From a virus, in the IMG/VR virus record IMGVR_UViG_3300020034_000032, positions 1 to 44,619 of that record: a stretch of 44,619 bases of DNA. The stretch is one strand, 5' to 3'. Position 1 is the stretch's first letter. Every line of letters begins with the position of its first letter. Made by a program: the position numbers and the translations under genes. A model generated the notes under the pieces. That model did no database searches, was not told the origin of the DNA, and worked only from the letters and a program-made list of their open reading frames with translations. Of the stretch, positions 15,452 through 24,211 are shown one piece after another.

Positions 15452-15462
15452 GGTGATCAGCA

Positions 15463-15828
15463 ATGGCTGATGGCCTCGGTACTACGGGTGCCAACGCCGC
15501 TCTTACGACGGTCCTGGCGACCGGTGTGTGGATGCAACTGCACACCGGCCTGCCGGGTGCCGCCGGCACGAGCAACGTGGCGACCAACAACACGCGTGTC
15601 TCGGTCACCTGGGGCGGGCCGTCCGCTGGTTCGGCCAGCAACTCGGTAGCGATCGCGTTCAACGCGGTGCCAGCGACGGAGACGTACACGCACGCCTCCT
15701 TCTGGTCCGCGATCACGGCCGGCAACTTCTGGTTCTCCGGTGCGATCGCCGGTGGCGCTGTGGTGTCCGGCAACAACTTCGTGATCGCAATCGGCGGCTA
15801 CGTGGTGTCCTTCACGCTCGCTAGCTAA
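15463..15828 (+). CDS. Small fibre/decoration-type protein
   Basis: A 121-aa beta-rich protein with the motif MQLHTGLPGAAGTSN near residues 24-38. This LHTG-x-PG-x2-GT pattern is common in phage tail-fibre or surface proteins. It ends in alternating hydrophobic strands (NNFVIAIGGYVVSFTLAS). It lies 11 nt after the capsid gene, which also allows a capsid-decoration role. Fibre versus decoration cannot be decided from sequence. Confidence 0.65.
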   Translation: MADGLGTTGANAALTTVLATGVWMQLHTGLPGAAGTSNVATNNTRVSVTWGGPSAGSASNSVAIAFNAVPATETYTHASFWSAITAGNFWFSGAIAGGAVVSGNNFVIAIGGYVVSFTLAS

Positions 15829-15841
15829 GCGGGGGTGAACG

Positions 15842-17236
15842 ATGGCCGTCGCTGTTGACGTAGTAGGTCCCGGTAGCGGCGGTAGCGCCGTTACCGGCGG
15901 CCACTTTGACACCGGCATCACGAACTCCTGGTCGCACGCTGCCACGGGCACGAACCGTGCGGTTGTCGTCGGTGTCGCGCTCGGTGCATCCACGAGCGAC
16001 GCCACCCTGACCACGCACACCTGCACGTATGACGGTGTGGCGATGACCTCGCTCGGCCTCAAGCATTCCAACAACCAGGTCAACGGCTTCGTCGAACTGT
16101 TCGGTCTGGTTAATCCGCCGACCGGCACGAAGACTGTCGTCTCGTTCGTTCAGGGCTCGGCCGGCGGAATCGTGTCGTCCGAGGCCGGGTCGATCAGCTT
16201 CACCGGCGTCGACCAGACCACGCCGTTCGGGACCGCTGTCACAGCGGCTGGTGACAACTCTTCGGGCTCGACACCGCCGCAGGCCACGGTCGTATCCGCC
16301 ACCGGCGACATGGTGGTCGACGTTGTCGGCTACGGCTCGGCGCTGTCCGGGGCGACCGGTACACAGCGGTGGCTCAATAACGCCGATACGCTCTCGGCCG
16401 CCGGCAACGGGGCCGGCTCCACATATGCGGGCGCGTCGAGCGTCACCGCCAAATACAACCCGACCGCGCACGACTGGTGGGGCCTGGTCGCGGTCGACGT
16501 CAAGCAGGTTTCGGGCGGTCCGACTCAAGTCAACGGCACTGGCGCGGCAACGCTCGGCGCGATCGCCGCCTCGGGCACCGGTCAGGTTACGGTCCTGGGT
16601 AGCGGCACGGCTCCCCTTGATGTTTTTGCCGCTAGCGGTACCGGCGTCGCGGTGGTCCTCGGTGCCGGTACCGCGCCACTCGGGGCGATCACCGGTCTGG
16701 GCGGTACGTTCTCCGTCTTCGGTTCCGGTTCGGCGACGTTCAGTCTGAATGCTTCGGGCACCGGCAAGGTCACCTCGTTCGGTACGGGCACCGCCCCGCT
16801 GGGGACGGCGAACGCCTCCGGCGTCGGCTCGGGTGCGACCGTCGTCGGCGGCACCGGACTGGCCAGCTTTGATCTGAACGCTTCCGGCCTGGGCGTGGCG
16901 ACCGTGCTGGGTTCGGGCAGCGCGCAGCTGGGCTCGATGGGGAACTCGCTGATTCAGGTGCTGGTGTTCTTCCCGCTGTTCCGTAAGCAGACGACGATGC
17001 TGGCCGGGTCGCTGCGTTACTCGTATCCGGTGTCGTTCACGGTGTGGAAGGACGAGAACGGAGTCTGGCGGGCGCAGGAGACCCCGGCACCTACGGCCCT
17101 GGCTGCGGCAACGAGACTGTTGGCGGTTTCGGGTCGTCCGCAAATCGTGGATGATCAGACTGCCAACGAGCTACTGGCGGCAGGGGTCGGCACGATTGTG
17201 CCGACGTCGTTCCCCGCCGCGCAGCAGTGGATCTAG
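15842..17236 (+). CDS. Surface protein with beta domain and Gly/Thr repeats
   Basis: A 464-aa protein in three parts. Residues ~1-220 are a beta-sandwich-like domain (FDTGITNSWSHAATG ... VVVGVALGAS). Residues ~225-370 are seven imperfect ~21-residue repeats of the form GTGxxTVLGSGTAPLGxxxAS. A C-terminal domain of ~90 residues follows (TMLAGSLRYSYPV ... LLAVSGRPQIVD). No enzymatic motif is seen. Position after the capsid and composition suggest an exposed head or tail protein that may bind the cell surface. Confidence 0.62.
   Translation: MAVAVDVVGPGSGGSAVTGGHFDTGITNSWSHAATGTNRAVVVGVALGASTSDATLTTHTCTYDGVAMTSLGLKHSNNQVNGFVELFGLVNPPTGTKTVVSFVQGSAGGIVSSEAGSISFTGVDQTTPFGTAVTAAGDNSSGSTPPQATVVSATGDMVVDVVGYGSALSGATGTQRWLNNADTLSAAGNGAGSTYAGASSVTAKYNPTAHDWWGLVAVDVKQVSGGPTQVNGTGAATLGAIAASGTGQVTVLGSGTAPLDVFAASGTGVAVVLGAGTAPLGAITGLGGTFSVFGSGSATFSLNASGTGKVTSFGTGTAPLGTANASGVGSGATVVGGTGLASFDLNASGLGVATVLGSGSAQLGSMGNSLIQVLVFFPLFRKQTTMLAGSLRYSYPVSFTVWKDENGVWRAQETPAPTALAAATRLLAVSGRPQIVDDQTANELLAAGVGTIVPTSFPAAQQWI
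16523..16945 (+). repeat. Seven tandem ~63-nt coding repeats
   Basis: Encodes the repeated block GTG-x-A-T-V-L-G-S-G-T-A-P-L-G with a variable xxxAS spacer. Copies differ at many bases but keep Gly, Thr, Leu and Ser positions. Such arrays usually form a regular beta rod and can change copy number by recombination. Confidence 0.7.
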
Positions 17237-17245
17237 GAGGACCAC

Positions 17246-17896
17246 ATGGCAGCACTGGCTGGCAACCTGGCCAGGATTCGCAGCTTGGAGGAGGGGTGCT
17301 TCCCTAAGCTGGTCGTCGGCTGGATCGGTAATCCGGCCCATCAGTCCGAGAACAGCGATCACAACCCGGATTCGCGGGGGCTCGTGCATGCGATCGACCT
17401 GATGTTCGGCGACGACGTGGCGTTCCACCATGGCGCGCCGGAAAGCCTGGCGTGGCTACTGACGCCGGGGGTCCGGGGGTCATTGGAGTACGTCATCCAC
17501 GACCGTCAGATCTGGACCCGCAGCAAGAACTGGCACCCGGTGAAATATACCGGGGTCGACCCGCACACGAACCACATTCATGTGTCCGGGATGCACGGAA
17601 CGGTCGGCCAGAACGCGGCCACCGGTACCGGTTACAACGTAGCGGCTGAGCATATGGTTCCGACCGGCTCACCGTGCGAACCAGTGGAGGAAGACGTGGC
17701 AACAATCGACAAGATCAGCCCGGAAGCGGCGAAGGCGATCGGCCAGGCAGTGGTGGACGCGCTCGTCGCGGAGAAGCTGGGCTCGTCCGGCCCGACGATC
17801 GGCGTCGTCTTGCAGCGACAGCCGGGCCAGCTCGACGATCTGATCGCCTCGAACAAGACGATCGCCGCCAACACCGCTCCTGCGGCGACGCCATGA
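17246..17896 (+). CDS. Endolysin, M15-type peptidase
   Basis: A 216-aa lysin. The zinc-peptidase signature is clear: SDHNPDSRGLVHAIDL (His39, Asp51) and TNHIHVSG (His110, His112), as in M15 peptidases that cut peptidoglycan cross-links or stem peptides. AGGAGG sits 6 nt before the ATG. No signal peptide, so release needs a holin. Residues 151-216 form a separate C-terminal segment (DKISPEAAKAIGQAV ... TIGVVLQRQPGQLDDL) with its own in-frame start signal at 17696. Its ATGA overlaps the holin candidate. Confidence 0.85.
   Translation: MAALAGNLARIRSLEEGCFPKLVVGWIGNPAHQSENSDHNPDSRGLVHAIDLMFGDDVAFHHGAPESLAWLLTPGVRGSLEYVIHDRQIWTRSKNWHPVKYTGVDPHTNHIHVSGMHGTVGQNAATGTGYNVAAEHMVPTGSPCEPVEEDVATIDKISPEAAKAIGQAVVDALVAEKLGSSGPTIGVVLQRQPGQLDDLIASNKTIAANTAPAATP
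17686..17698 (+). promoter_or_regulatory. Internal ribosome-binding site and GTG start in the endolysin
   Basis: GGAGG at 17686-17690 lies 5 nt before an in-frame GTG at 17696 (codon 151). Starting here would give a separate 66-aa C-terminal protein. Some phage endolysins are known to make such short C-terminal isoforms, which join the full-length enzyme. The signal is seen; use is inferred. Confidence 0.55.
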
Positions 17897-18111
17897 ACTG
17901 GAAGAACTTCCGCAAGGTCGGTGTCGCCGCGCTCGGCGCGGCGTTGACGATCGGCTTCCAGCTGGGCCTGACCGGCACAGCGCAGCAGGTACTGACGGCG
18001 GTCGCCGCGCTCGCGACGGCGCTCGGCGTCTACACGGTGCGCAACGGCGTGAAGTCGGAGGCGACGACGGTGAACGGGACCGGCGAAGCCAAGATCGTCA
18101 TGGGCGGCTGA
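17893..18111 (+). CDS. Holin candidate
   Basis: A 72-aa membrane protein. A short basic N-terminus (MNWKNFRKVG) leads into hydrophobic stretches at about 10-30 and 33-50, with a polar C-terminal tail. Size, topology and position right after the endolysin (ATGA overlap at 17893-17896) match actinophage holins, which pierce the membrane at a set time to free the lysin. No family signature is diagnostic. Confidence 0.75.
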   Translation: MNWKNFRKVGVAALGAALTIGFQLGLTGTAQQVLTAVAALATALGVYTVRNGVKSEATTVNGTGEAKIVMGG

Positions 18112-18117
18112 GGTGGC

Positions 18118-18394
18118 GTGCCGAAGCGCGTGCCGCACACAGGACCACAGGTCTTGGGGCGCTTGCGCGCGCGCGGCACGCATACAAATCGACGGCTACT
18201 CGCTGGTGGTGGACACCCGGCTAGACCGGGACAAGGACCGGCGGCTCGGTACGTACGCGGCACTACGCAAGGAAGGTCTGCAGCCGAAGACGACCTCCTG
18301 GTATGACGTGCGTAGGGCCGAGAATGACGGCGGTATTCCGAAGATCCTTCAACAAGTGGCAGGACAGGGCGCATGGTCCTCGCAGCCAGCCTGA
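18118..18394 (+). CDS. Hypothetical protein with apparent +1 frameshift
   Basis: Two frames join into one plausible ~90-aa protein. From GTG 18118 (GAGG 4 nt upstream) the frame reads PKRVPHTGPQVLGRLRARGTH with strong G/C third bases, then decays. From about 18185 the +1 frame reads QIDGYSLVVDTRLDRDKD and on to a stop at 18394, again with strong G/C third bases. The change falls just after the GCGCGCGCG run near 18170-18177. This could be a sequencing indel, a mutation or a programmed frameshift. The second frame alone, from GTG 18113, gives a poor Cys-rich N-terminus. Function unknown. Confidence 0.55.
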
Positions 18395-19293
18395 TCGATC
18401 AGACCCGCAGCTATCTGCAGACGGCTGGGTCGGACACCGACCAGTCGTCGACGCTGGTGACGGTGCTCGACAGCAACGATCTGGTGTTCACGGCCAACCC
18501 GGCCCGGGGGCTCTCGACGGCGATGTCCGCCGGGTTGATCGAGATCGGCTCGGAACTGATCTGGGTCGACGGTATCGACGCGTCGGGTAACGCCACGATC
18601 CCGCCGTGGGGCCGGGGCATGCAGTCGACAACGGCGGCGGCGCACAGCGTCGGGGACCGCATCATCAGCCAGCCGCGTTACCCGCGTCAGTTGACTCTGA
18701 ACGAGATCAATATCGCGATCGGCCGGGTCTACCCGGGCGTGTTCGTGATCAAGCACTACAACACCATCACCACCAGTCCATCGATTACCTACGATCTCCC
18801 CGATGACTTCGAGTGGATTCTCAAGGCCGAATGGCTGATGCCGGACGGGCGCAACTACTGGCGCGACGTGACCAACATGCGCAGCAACGAAGGCGGTCGC
18901 CCGGTCGTCGCCGGCAACACCCCCGACAAAGGGCGCACCGTCGACATTGCCGAAAACTGCTCGGTCGGCCAGCCGCTGCACTTCGCCTACGCCGCGCAGC
19001 CTGTGCCGCTGGTCGCCGAGACTGACGACTTCACGACGGTGACCGGGCTCGGCACCAACATCACCGACGTGGTGTGCCTCGGCGCAGCCGCCAACATGAT
19101 CAACGCCTTCGAGGCAGTGCGGGTCCAGCAGTCCACGATCGAGCAGCAGACGCGCGGCCAGTACGTGCAGCCCGGCACGGCCATGAACGTGTCCAAGTAT
19201 CTAGAGCAGCGCTACCAACAGCGCCTCAAGGAAGAGCGGGCCGCTCTGCAGATCCAGTACCCGCCAGTGCAGCAGAGGATGTGGCGACATTGA
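18373..19293 (+). CDS. Head-to-tail adaptor / tail-tube candidate
   Basis: A 306-aa protein with a helical start (ASLIDQTRSYLQTA), a beta section with GLIEIGSELIWVDGI, then LNEINIAIGRVYPGVFVI, and a long C-terminal helix (YLEQRYQQRLKEERAAL). In short-tailed phages a protein of this size just before the fibre and nozzle genes is usually the adaptor ring below the portal. The match is by position and layout, not by a firm motif. The ATG overlaps the preceding gene by 22 nt. Confidence 0.55.
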   Translation: MVLAASLIDQTRSYLQTAGSDTDQSSTLVTVLDSNDLVFTANPARGLSTAMSAGLIEIGSELIWVDGIDASGNATIPPWGRGMQSTTAAAHSVGDRIISQPRYPRQLTLNEINIAIGRVYPGVFVIKHYNTITTSPSITYDLPDDFEWILKAEWLMPDGRNYWRDVTNMRSNEGGRPVVAGNTPDKGRTVDIAENCSVGQPLHFAYAAQPVPLVAETDDFTTVTGLGTNITDVVCLGAAANMINAFEAVRVQQSTIEQQTRGQYVQPGTAMNVSKYLEQRYQQRLKEERAALQIQYPPVQQRMWRH

Positions 19294-20489
19294 CCCGCCG
19301 GCACTACATCGATAACGCCCCGACCACCACGCTGTCGGGTTCGATCAACGCGTCCACCACCACGGTGGTGGTGGCGTCGCTGTCCGGCTACCCGACCAGC
19401 TTCCCGTTCCCGGCGACCATGGGCATGGGCACCACGTCGGCCGAACAGATCACCGTCATCTCGACGGTCGGCACCACACTGACGGTGATCCGTAACGCCA
19501 ACGGCCAGGGGGCGTTCAGCCACCCGGCCGGGGAAATCTTCAACCACACCGCCAACGCGGTCGAATACGACGAAGCCAACGCGCACGTCAACGCGTCGAC
19601 CGGTGTGCACGGCATCACGGGCGCGGTGGTTGGTACTACCGACAGCCAGACCCTGTCGAACAAGACGTTCGCGAACACTACGTTCAATGCGGTCGGCGGC
19701 GTGCCCGGCATCAACTTCACGACCGGTGCCACCTCCGACAACCCATGGGTTGCCCGTAACCCGTCGTCCACGATCGTGGCGAAGGTCGACGGCCTCGGCA
19801 CTATCACCGCTGTCACCCTCGCGGCGACGGCCGCCATCACGGCGGCGACCACGATCACCGCGACCGGCACGGTCACGGGCGGCGCGCTGACGACGGCCGG
19901 CAACGTCACCGGGTCCAGCCTCATCGGTTCGGCTGACGTGACCACCTCGACCGCGCGGCAGACAGCAGTTGCGGCGGTCACCCTGGCCTCGACCACGCAC
20001 GCCGAGCAGATCGGTGCGACCGCGTCGGCCAACATGGCGTTCGATACGGCGCATATCCAGGCCCGTAACAACGGCTCCGCCGCTGCGATCTCGGTCAATA
20101 GCCTCGGTGGCGACGTCACCATCGGCACCTCCGGTTCGGCGATCACGATCCCGGGCACGATCACCGCCGCCGGCACGGTCAACCTGACCGGCTCGGTCCG
20201 GGTCACCGGCCTCCTGCTCAATGCGGCCGGCGCGCAGCCGCTATTCCAGGGCGGGCTGAAGCTCTACACCTTCTCGGCACAGTCGGCGGTCACCTTGACC
20301 ACGACGTTCCCGACCGCGTTCGCTAACCCGCCGGCTATCGGGCTGGGCATCGCCAGCGCAGCCGGCGCAGTGGTCGGGGCCACCGCACTGATCACGGCGG
20401 TCACGGCGACCAACTTCACCGCCCGCATGGACCTGACGACGTCGCAGTCCCTGACCGTGAACCTGCACTGGGTTGCGATCGGACAGTAA
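19281..20489 (+). CDS. Tail fibre with lectin-like C-terminal tip
   Basis: About 402 aa. The N-terminal ~100 residues form a virion-attachment-like region (TRRHYIDNAPTTTLSG). A middle zone of Thr/Ala/Val-rich repeats includes SQTLSNKTFANTTF, a phrase common in trimeric fibres. The last ~75 residues (TFPTAFANPPAIGLGI ... NLHWVAIGQ) match the beta-sandwich tip seen in gp53-like or H-type-lectin fibre ends, which bind sugars. GTG 19281 or TTG 19290 could be the start; both overlap the previous gene, and 19281 is chosen with modest confidence. Confidence 0.72.
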   Translation: MATLTRRHYIDNAPTTTLSGSINASTTTVVVASLSGYPTSFPFPATMGMGTTSAEQITVISTVGTTLTVIRNANGQGAFSHPAGEIFNHTANAVEYDEANAHVNASTGVHGITGAVVGTTDSQTLSNKTFANTTFNAVGGVPGINFTTGATSDNPWVARNPSSTIVAKVDGLGTITAVTLAATAAITAATTITATGTVTGGALTTAGNVTGSSLIGSADVTTSTARQTAVAAVTLASTTHAEQIGATASANMAFDTAHIQARNNGSAAAISVNSLGGDVTIGTSGSAITIPGTITAAGTVNLTGSVRVTGLLLNAAGAQPLFQGGLKLYTFSAQSAVTLTTTFPTAFANPPAIGLGIASAAGAVVGATALITAVTATNFTARMDLTTSQSLTVNLHWVAIGQ

Positions 20490-22399
20490 TGGCGATCCCG
20501 AGCCTGATCCCACACGTCATCCCGGACACCGGGCTGGTGGCCGCGCCACCAGTCACGATCCAGGTTGACCCGTTCAGCCTGTACGACGTGGCGATCGGTG
20601 GGCAGGGCCTCGTCTACGCGGACACGGTGCAGAACCCGAACGTACGGGAGACGGTACCGGCGTCGAAGGACCGAATCGACCAGGCGAGAAACCCGGGCGA
20701 GCAAACCCTGACCTCCTGGTGGATCACTAGCCAGCAGTCGTTCCACGGTGGTGCCGGCCAGGTCAATCTTGAGCCCAGTATTCCCACGCCGACCGACCAG
20801 ATCCGTTACCTCGTGTCGAAGAACGTCGACCCGTTCACCCCGTCGAAGCTGACCGCACTGGCCGGCACGATCCTGCTGTCGTCGATCAGCACCAGCCTGC
20901 TGGTGGCAGTTCCGGACGGGGCGAACGAGGCGCTGGTGATTGTGGACGCTGGGGTGCCGAAAAAGCTGGGCAACCTGGGTGGCGTGGTGACGACGGCGAC
21001 GTTCACCGGGGCCGGCGTCACCGGCATCATCTCGATCGCCACCGATGGCCGCTACGTGTACTGCGCGAACACGACCACCATCTTCCGGGTCGACCCGACC
21101 TCAATGGCGGCGGTGGTCACGGTCGCCACGTACACGGGCACGAACATCCTGATCGGCTGGGTGAAGGCCCGGCTGATGGCAGCCGTCGACAACAAGGTCT
21201 ACGAGGTGGATGTCAACGCGGTCGCCACCGCCCTCGGTGCGACTCAGCTGCGCTACACGCACCCGTCGCCGACCTACATCTGGCGCGCGTTCGGCGTGTC
21301 CCAGGTGGCGATCCTCGCGGCCGGGGATGTGGGCGGCATCTCCGCGATCACCCAGTTCGCGATCAACCTCGTCTCCGGTGCCCCGGTGCTGCAGGTAACC
21401 GGCGAGATCTCCATCATGCCGACCGGTGAGCGCATCCTGTCGATGCAGCAGGTGATGGGTACGTTCCTGGCGCTGGGTACGAGCAAGGGCATCCGACTGG
21501 GCACGTTCAACACGTACACGGGGGCGCTCACGTACGGTCCGTTGACGCTGACCCCGGACCTGCCGGTGATCCCGTGCAACGCGCTCACGTCGCGGGACCG
21601 GTTCGTGTTCGGTGCCGGTCTCGACTATGACGAGGGTGGCCTGATCTGTGTCGACGTCGGAACGACGATCGACCAGGCTGGCCGGTTCGCGTGGGCCCCG
21701 TCCTACATCTGCCCGGCCCTGCCCTCGGTGCCCTCACTGCCCGCTACAGCCGTCACCACGACGACCACGAACAACCGCCTGGTCTTCTCCGTTCCGGGCA
21801 CAGGCGTGATCCTGGAGGGCACCACGCTAGGTTCCCGGGCGGCGACGCTGACCACCTCGCGCATCCGGTACGACACGGTCGAGCCGAAGCTGTACAAGTT
21901 CGGCCGGGTCCGGGGCGACCTGACCTCTGGCGAGATCAAAGTTGAGGCGGTCCCGCAGCTGGGCGACAGCGTGCCCGTCCTCGTCGGCTTCGTCGTCGGC
22001 GACCCGCCGGAGTTCCGGCTACCGTCCGGGCTCAACGAGTGGCTGCAGATGACGTTCACCCTGCTCGGTGCGGTCACCATGACCAGCTACCAGGTGAAGG
22101 CCCTGCCCGGCACCCGCAGGCAGCGGCACATCCAACTGATCCTGGCGCTCTACGACGACATCTCCTCGCGCAACGGCACCCGAATCTACCAACGGGGCGA
22201 CACCCGCCGCATTCTCGACATTTTGGAGGACATCGATGCGGGTGGCGATGAGACGATCTACCAGGAGTTCACTCCGTTCAACGTAGTCTCGACACGGGTA
22301 GTGATAGAGCGGTTGTCCTTCCAGGAAACAGGACGACCGACGAACAGTTCCGACATGGGCGGTGAGTTGACCGTTCTACTACGTACCGTGGAGAGCTAA
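20489..22399 (+). CDS. Tail nozzle / hub protein candidate
   Basis: A 636-aa almost entirely beta protein. The middle (about residues 140-460) has repeated blade-like strands (TDGRYVYCANTTTIFRV, DNKVYEVDV, LALGTSKGIRLGTF) suggesting a beta-propeller. T7-type nozzle proteins at the tail end also have a beta-propeller. With the adaptor candidate and fibre upstream this completes a short-tail set. The start codon overlaps the fibre TAA by one base. Role inferred from fold impression and order. Confidence 0.6.
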   Translation: MAIPSLIPHVIPDTGLVAAPPVTIQVDPFSLYDVAIGGQGLVYADTVQNPNVRETVPASKDRIDQARNPGEQTLTSWWITSQQSFHGGAGQVNLEPSIPTPTDQIRYLVSKNVDPFTPSKLTALAGTILLSSISTSLLVAVPDGANEALVIVDAGVPKKLGNLGGVVTTATFTGAGVTGIISIATDGRYVYCANTTTIFRVDPTSMAAVVTVATYTGTNILIGWVKARLMAAVDNKVYEVDVNAVATALGATQLRYTHPSPTYIWRAFGVSQVAILAAGDVGGISAITQFAINLVSGAPVLQVTGEISIMPTGERILSMQQVMGTFLALGTSKGIRLGTFNTYTGALTYGPLTLTPDLPVIPCNALTSRDRFVFGAGLDYDEGGLICVDVGTTIDQAGRFAWAPSYICPALPSVPSLPATAVTTTTTNNRLVFSVPGTGVILEGTTLGSRAATLTTSRIRYDTVEPKLYKFGRVRGDLTSGEIKVEAVPQLGDSVPVLVGFVVGDPPEFRLPSGLNEWLQMTFTLLGAVTMTSYQVKALPGTRRQRHIQLILALYDDISSRNGTRIYQRGDTRRILDILEDIDAGGDETIYQEFTPFNVVSTRVVIERLSFQETGRPTNSSDMGGELTVLLRTVES

Positions 22400-22720
22400 A
22401 TGGCAGCAAGTAGTGTCGCCGGGATCATCACGGCCACCTCGACCGTACTGATCGCAGCCGGCGGAGTGATCGCCGCGCTCACCCTGTTCCTGCCGGTGCT
22501 CCGGGGGACCAAGCAGAACGCGGAAGCGATCGAGGAGGTCAAGGTCCAATCAGCCGAGATCCATACGATCGTCAACCAGCAACGCACCGACATGGGTAAC
22601 TACAATCGCGCCCTGATCCGGGCATTGCAGGATCAGGGCATCGCTGTACCAGTAGACCAGAGCGTTAAGACTCCACCGCAGGGGATTCCAGCGACTCCAC
22701 CGGTTCCCCATCCCGGGTGA
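22400..22720 (+). CDS. Small membrane protein, holin/spanin-like
   Basis: A 106-aa protein with one hydrophobic segment at about 7-33, then a charged helix (KQNAEAIEEVKVQSAEIHTI) and NQQRTDMGNYNRALIRAL, ending in a Pro-rich tail. Proteins of this shape occur near actinophage lysis genes and are often called holin or membrane protein. GGAGAG precedes the ATG, which follows the nozzle stop directly. It is the last rightward gene and its 3' end overlaps the leftward glycosyltransferase by 56 nt. Confidence 0.6.
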   Translation: MAASSVAGIITATSTVLIAAGGVIAALTLFLPVLRGTKQNAEAIEEVKVQSAEIHTIVNQQRTDMGNYNRALIRALQDQGIAVPVDQSVKTPPQGIPATPPVPHPG

Positions 22721-23432
22721 ACGACTCGACCATGCCGGTCAGGTCGGACACCTGCTTCTGCACCCGCCAGTCATTGATGGTGAGCATTCGTTCCTTCATG
22801 TGCCCCACCTCGACCCCGGTGTCGACGTAGATCGGCATGAGCGCCATCTGGGCCCGGATGCAGAACGTGACATCCTCGCTCATTGGCTCGCCTTTCCACG
22901 ACGACTCCTGAAACCAGGGGAACGCATCCGAGAACGCCGCCTTCTTGATCTTCTCCGCCGCCGCGCGGTGAATCATCAGGCACGCGGCACCGGTAGCCCA
23001 CACCTGAACGAGCGCATCGTCCGGCCACGACTCGGGCTGGATCAGCTGCTGGTTCTCGTCCATCAGATACATGGTGGTGGACACCTTGTTGTCGACCTTG
23101 CTGACCCGCCAGGTGAGGCCACCGACGATCGGCACCTCACCGCTGCACGACTCCGACAACTTCGACACCATGTCCGGGCGGAACACCATGTCTGAATCGA
23201 TTAGCATCAGTTTCTCCGCCGACGAATCCAGGAACTGCGCGACCGCCATGTTGCGGGCGCTGGTGATGTTCGCCGACGACTGGATGCGGGTCGCGCCGTA
23301 GATCTTGTGATCGTAGTTCGCGTCCCACACACCCATGTCGAGCAACGACTTCGTGAACTCGCCCCGGGTGTTGCCGTTGTCCAACCAGATCACCAGCACG
23401 TTGCGTTCGCCCGGCGGCAGCGCGCCGCTCAT
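22665..23432 (-). CDS. GT-A-type glycosyltransferase
   Basis: A 255-aa protein with an early Rossmann-like strand (NVLVIWLDNGN), the acceptor-side SARNMAVAQFLDS and the metal-binding LMLIDSDMVFRPD (DxD motif). These mark a glycosyltransferase of the GT2-like type found in phages. It transfers a sugar from an activated donor; the acceptor (virion protein, DNA or host surface) is unknown. ATG 23432 overlaps the previous stop (ATGA). The 3' end runs into the last rightward gene, tail to tail. Confidence 0.78.
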   Translation of the reverse strand: MSGALPPGERNVLVIWLDNGNTRGEFTKSLLDMGVWDANYDHKIYGATRIQSSANITSARNMAVAQFLDSSAEKLMLIDSDMVFRPDMVSKLSESCSGEVPIVGGLTWRVSKVDNKVSTTMYLMDENQQLIQPESWPDDALVQVWATGAACLMIHRAAAEKIKKAAFSDAFPWFQESSWKGEPMSEDVTFCIRAQMALMPIYVDTGVEVGHMKERMLTINDWRVQKQVSDLTGMVESFTRDGEPVESLESPAVES

Positions 23433-24211
23433 GTCGCCGCCGGCACGTACACCAGCGTCAACCGGTCCGGCTTCACCGTCGTGATCGAATCCGTCGTACC
23501 CCGCCAGCTGTGATCCTGACACCAGATCAGGTGGGTGCCTTCGTAAACTCCGAGCGCTCCGCTGGGCAGGGAAGACAGATCCTGCTCCGGGGTGATGACG
23601 TCTCCTACGGCCCATGAATGGCTCAACACCCTCACTTCGTAGATGTTGCTGTGCGCCTGGTTGATCCAGTACTTCATCTGGTTGTGGATGCTGTCGCCGT
23701 ACTTGATGCCGAACGACCAGTTGTTGCTCTGCGCCTCCACGTCGGATACGACGCCGCGCATTATCACCTCGACAGTGTCGCCGACGTTGACGACAACCCG
23801 GTCCACATGCTCCATAGCTTCCTTGCTCTCCCTCAACTCGTCGGCGGTCATCACCGGCAGCCCGGTCAGGTTGGCGACCTCCTCGGCCGCCTCCTCCTGG
23901 CTGAGTGCAGCCAGAACGTCGTCGTTAACGTGCAGCGTATTGATCGGCAGGATGCCCTTGCGTATCAGGCGTGGGGTGATGATCTCCTCGACCCGCTCAC
24001 CCTTGTCGTGCACCAGATCGCCCTTGTCGTCGTAGACATAGTTCGGGTGCGCGATCCCGGTGAACCCGGAACCCGACGTACGAATCCCGTTGTCGTCGAA
24101 CATGTGGTACACGAACGTGCCCACATCATTCGGTGGCCACGAGTCGATGGTCCAGGCCACGCCGGGCCACGCCGGCAAGGACACCACGTCGCCCGGCTCA
24201 AAGAGCGCCAT
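23429..24211 (-). CDS. Hypothetical protein with two small-barrel-like regions
   Basis: A 260-aa protein not recognised. The N-terminal section (FEPGDVVSLPAWPGVAWTI) and the C-terminal section (WAVGDVITPEQDL ... GVYEGTHLIWCQDHSW) both look like short SH3/KOW-type beta barrels; the centre holds an acidic helical stretch (ALSQEEAAEEVANLTG). It overlaps the glycosyltransferase by four bases, so they are probably co-expressed and could work together. Confidence 0.6.
   Translation of the reverse strand: MALFEPGDVVSLPAWPGVAWTIDSWPPNDVGTFVYHMFDDNGIRTSGSGFTGIAHPNYVYDDKGDLVHDKGERVEEIITPRLIRKGILPINTLHVNDDVLAALSQEEAAEEVANLTGLPVMTADELRESKEAMEHVDRVVVNVGDTVEVIMRGVVSDVEAQSNNWSFGIKYGDSIHNQMKYWINQAHSNIYEVRVLSHSWAVGDVITPEQDLSSLPSGALGVYEGTHLIWCQDHSWRGTTDSITTVKPDRLTLVYVPAAT

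Noticed and set aside
15821-17143. 440-aa leftward open frame
   Set aside because: Antisense to the repeat-containing surface protein; composition is that of a mirror frame of Gly/Thr-rich coding DNA.
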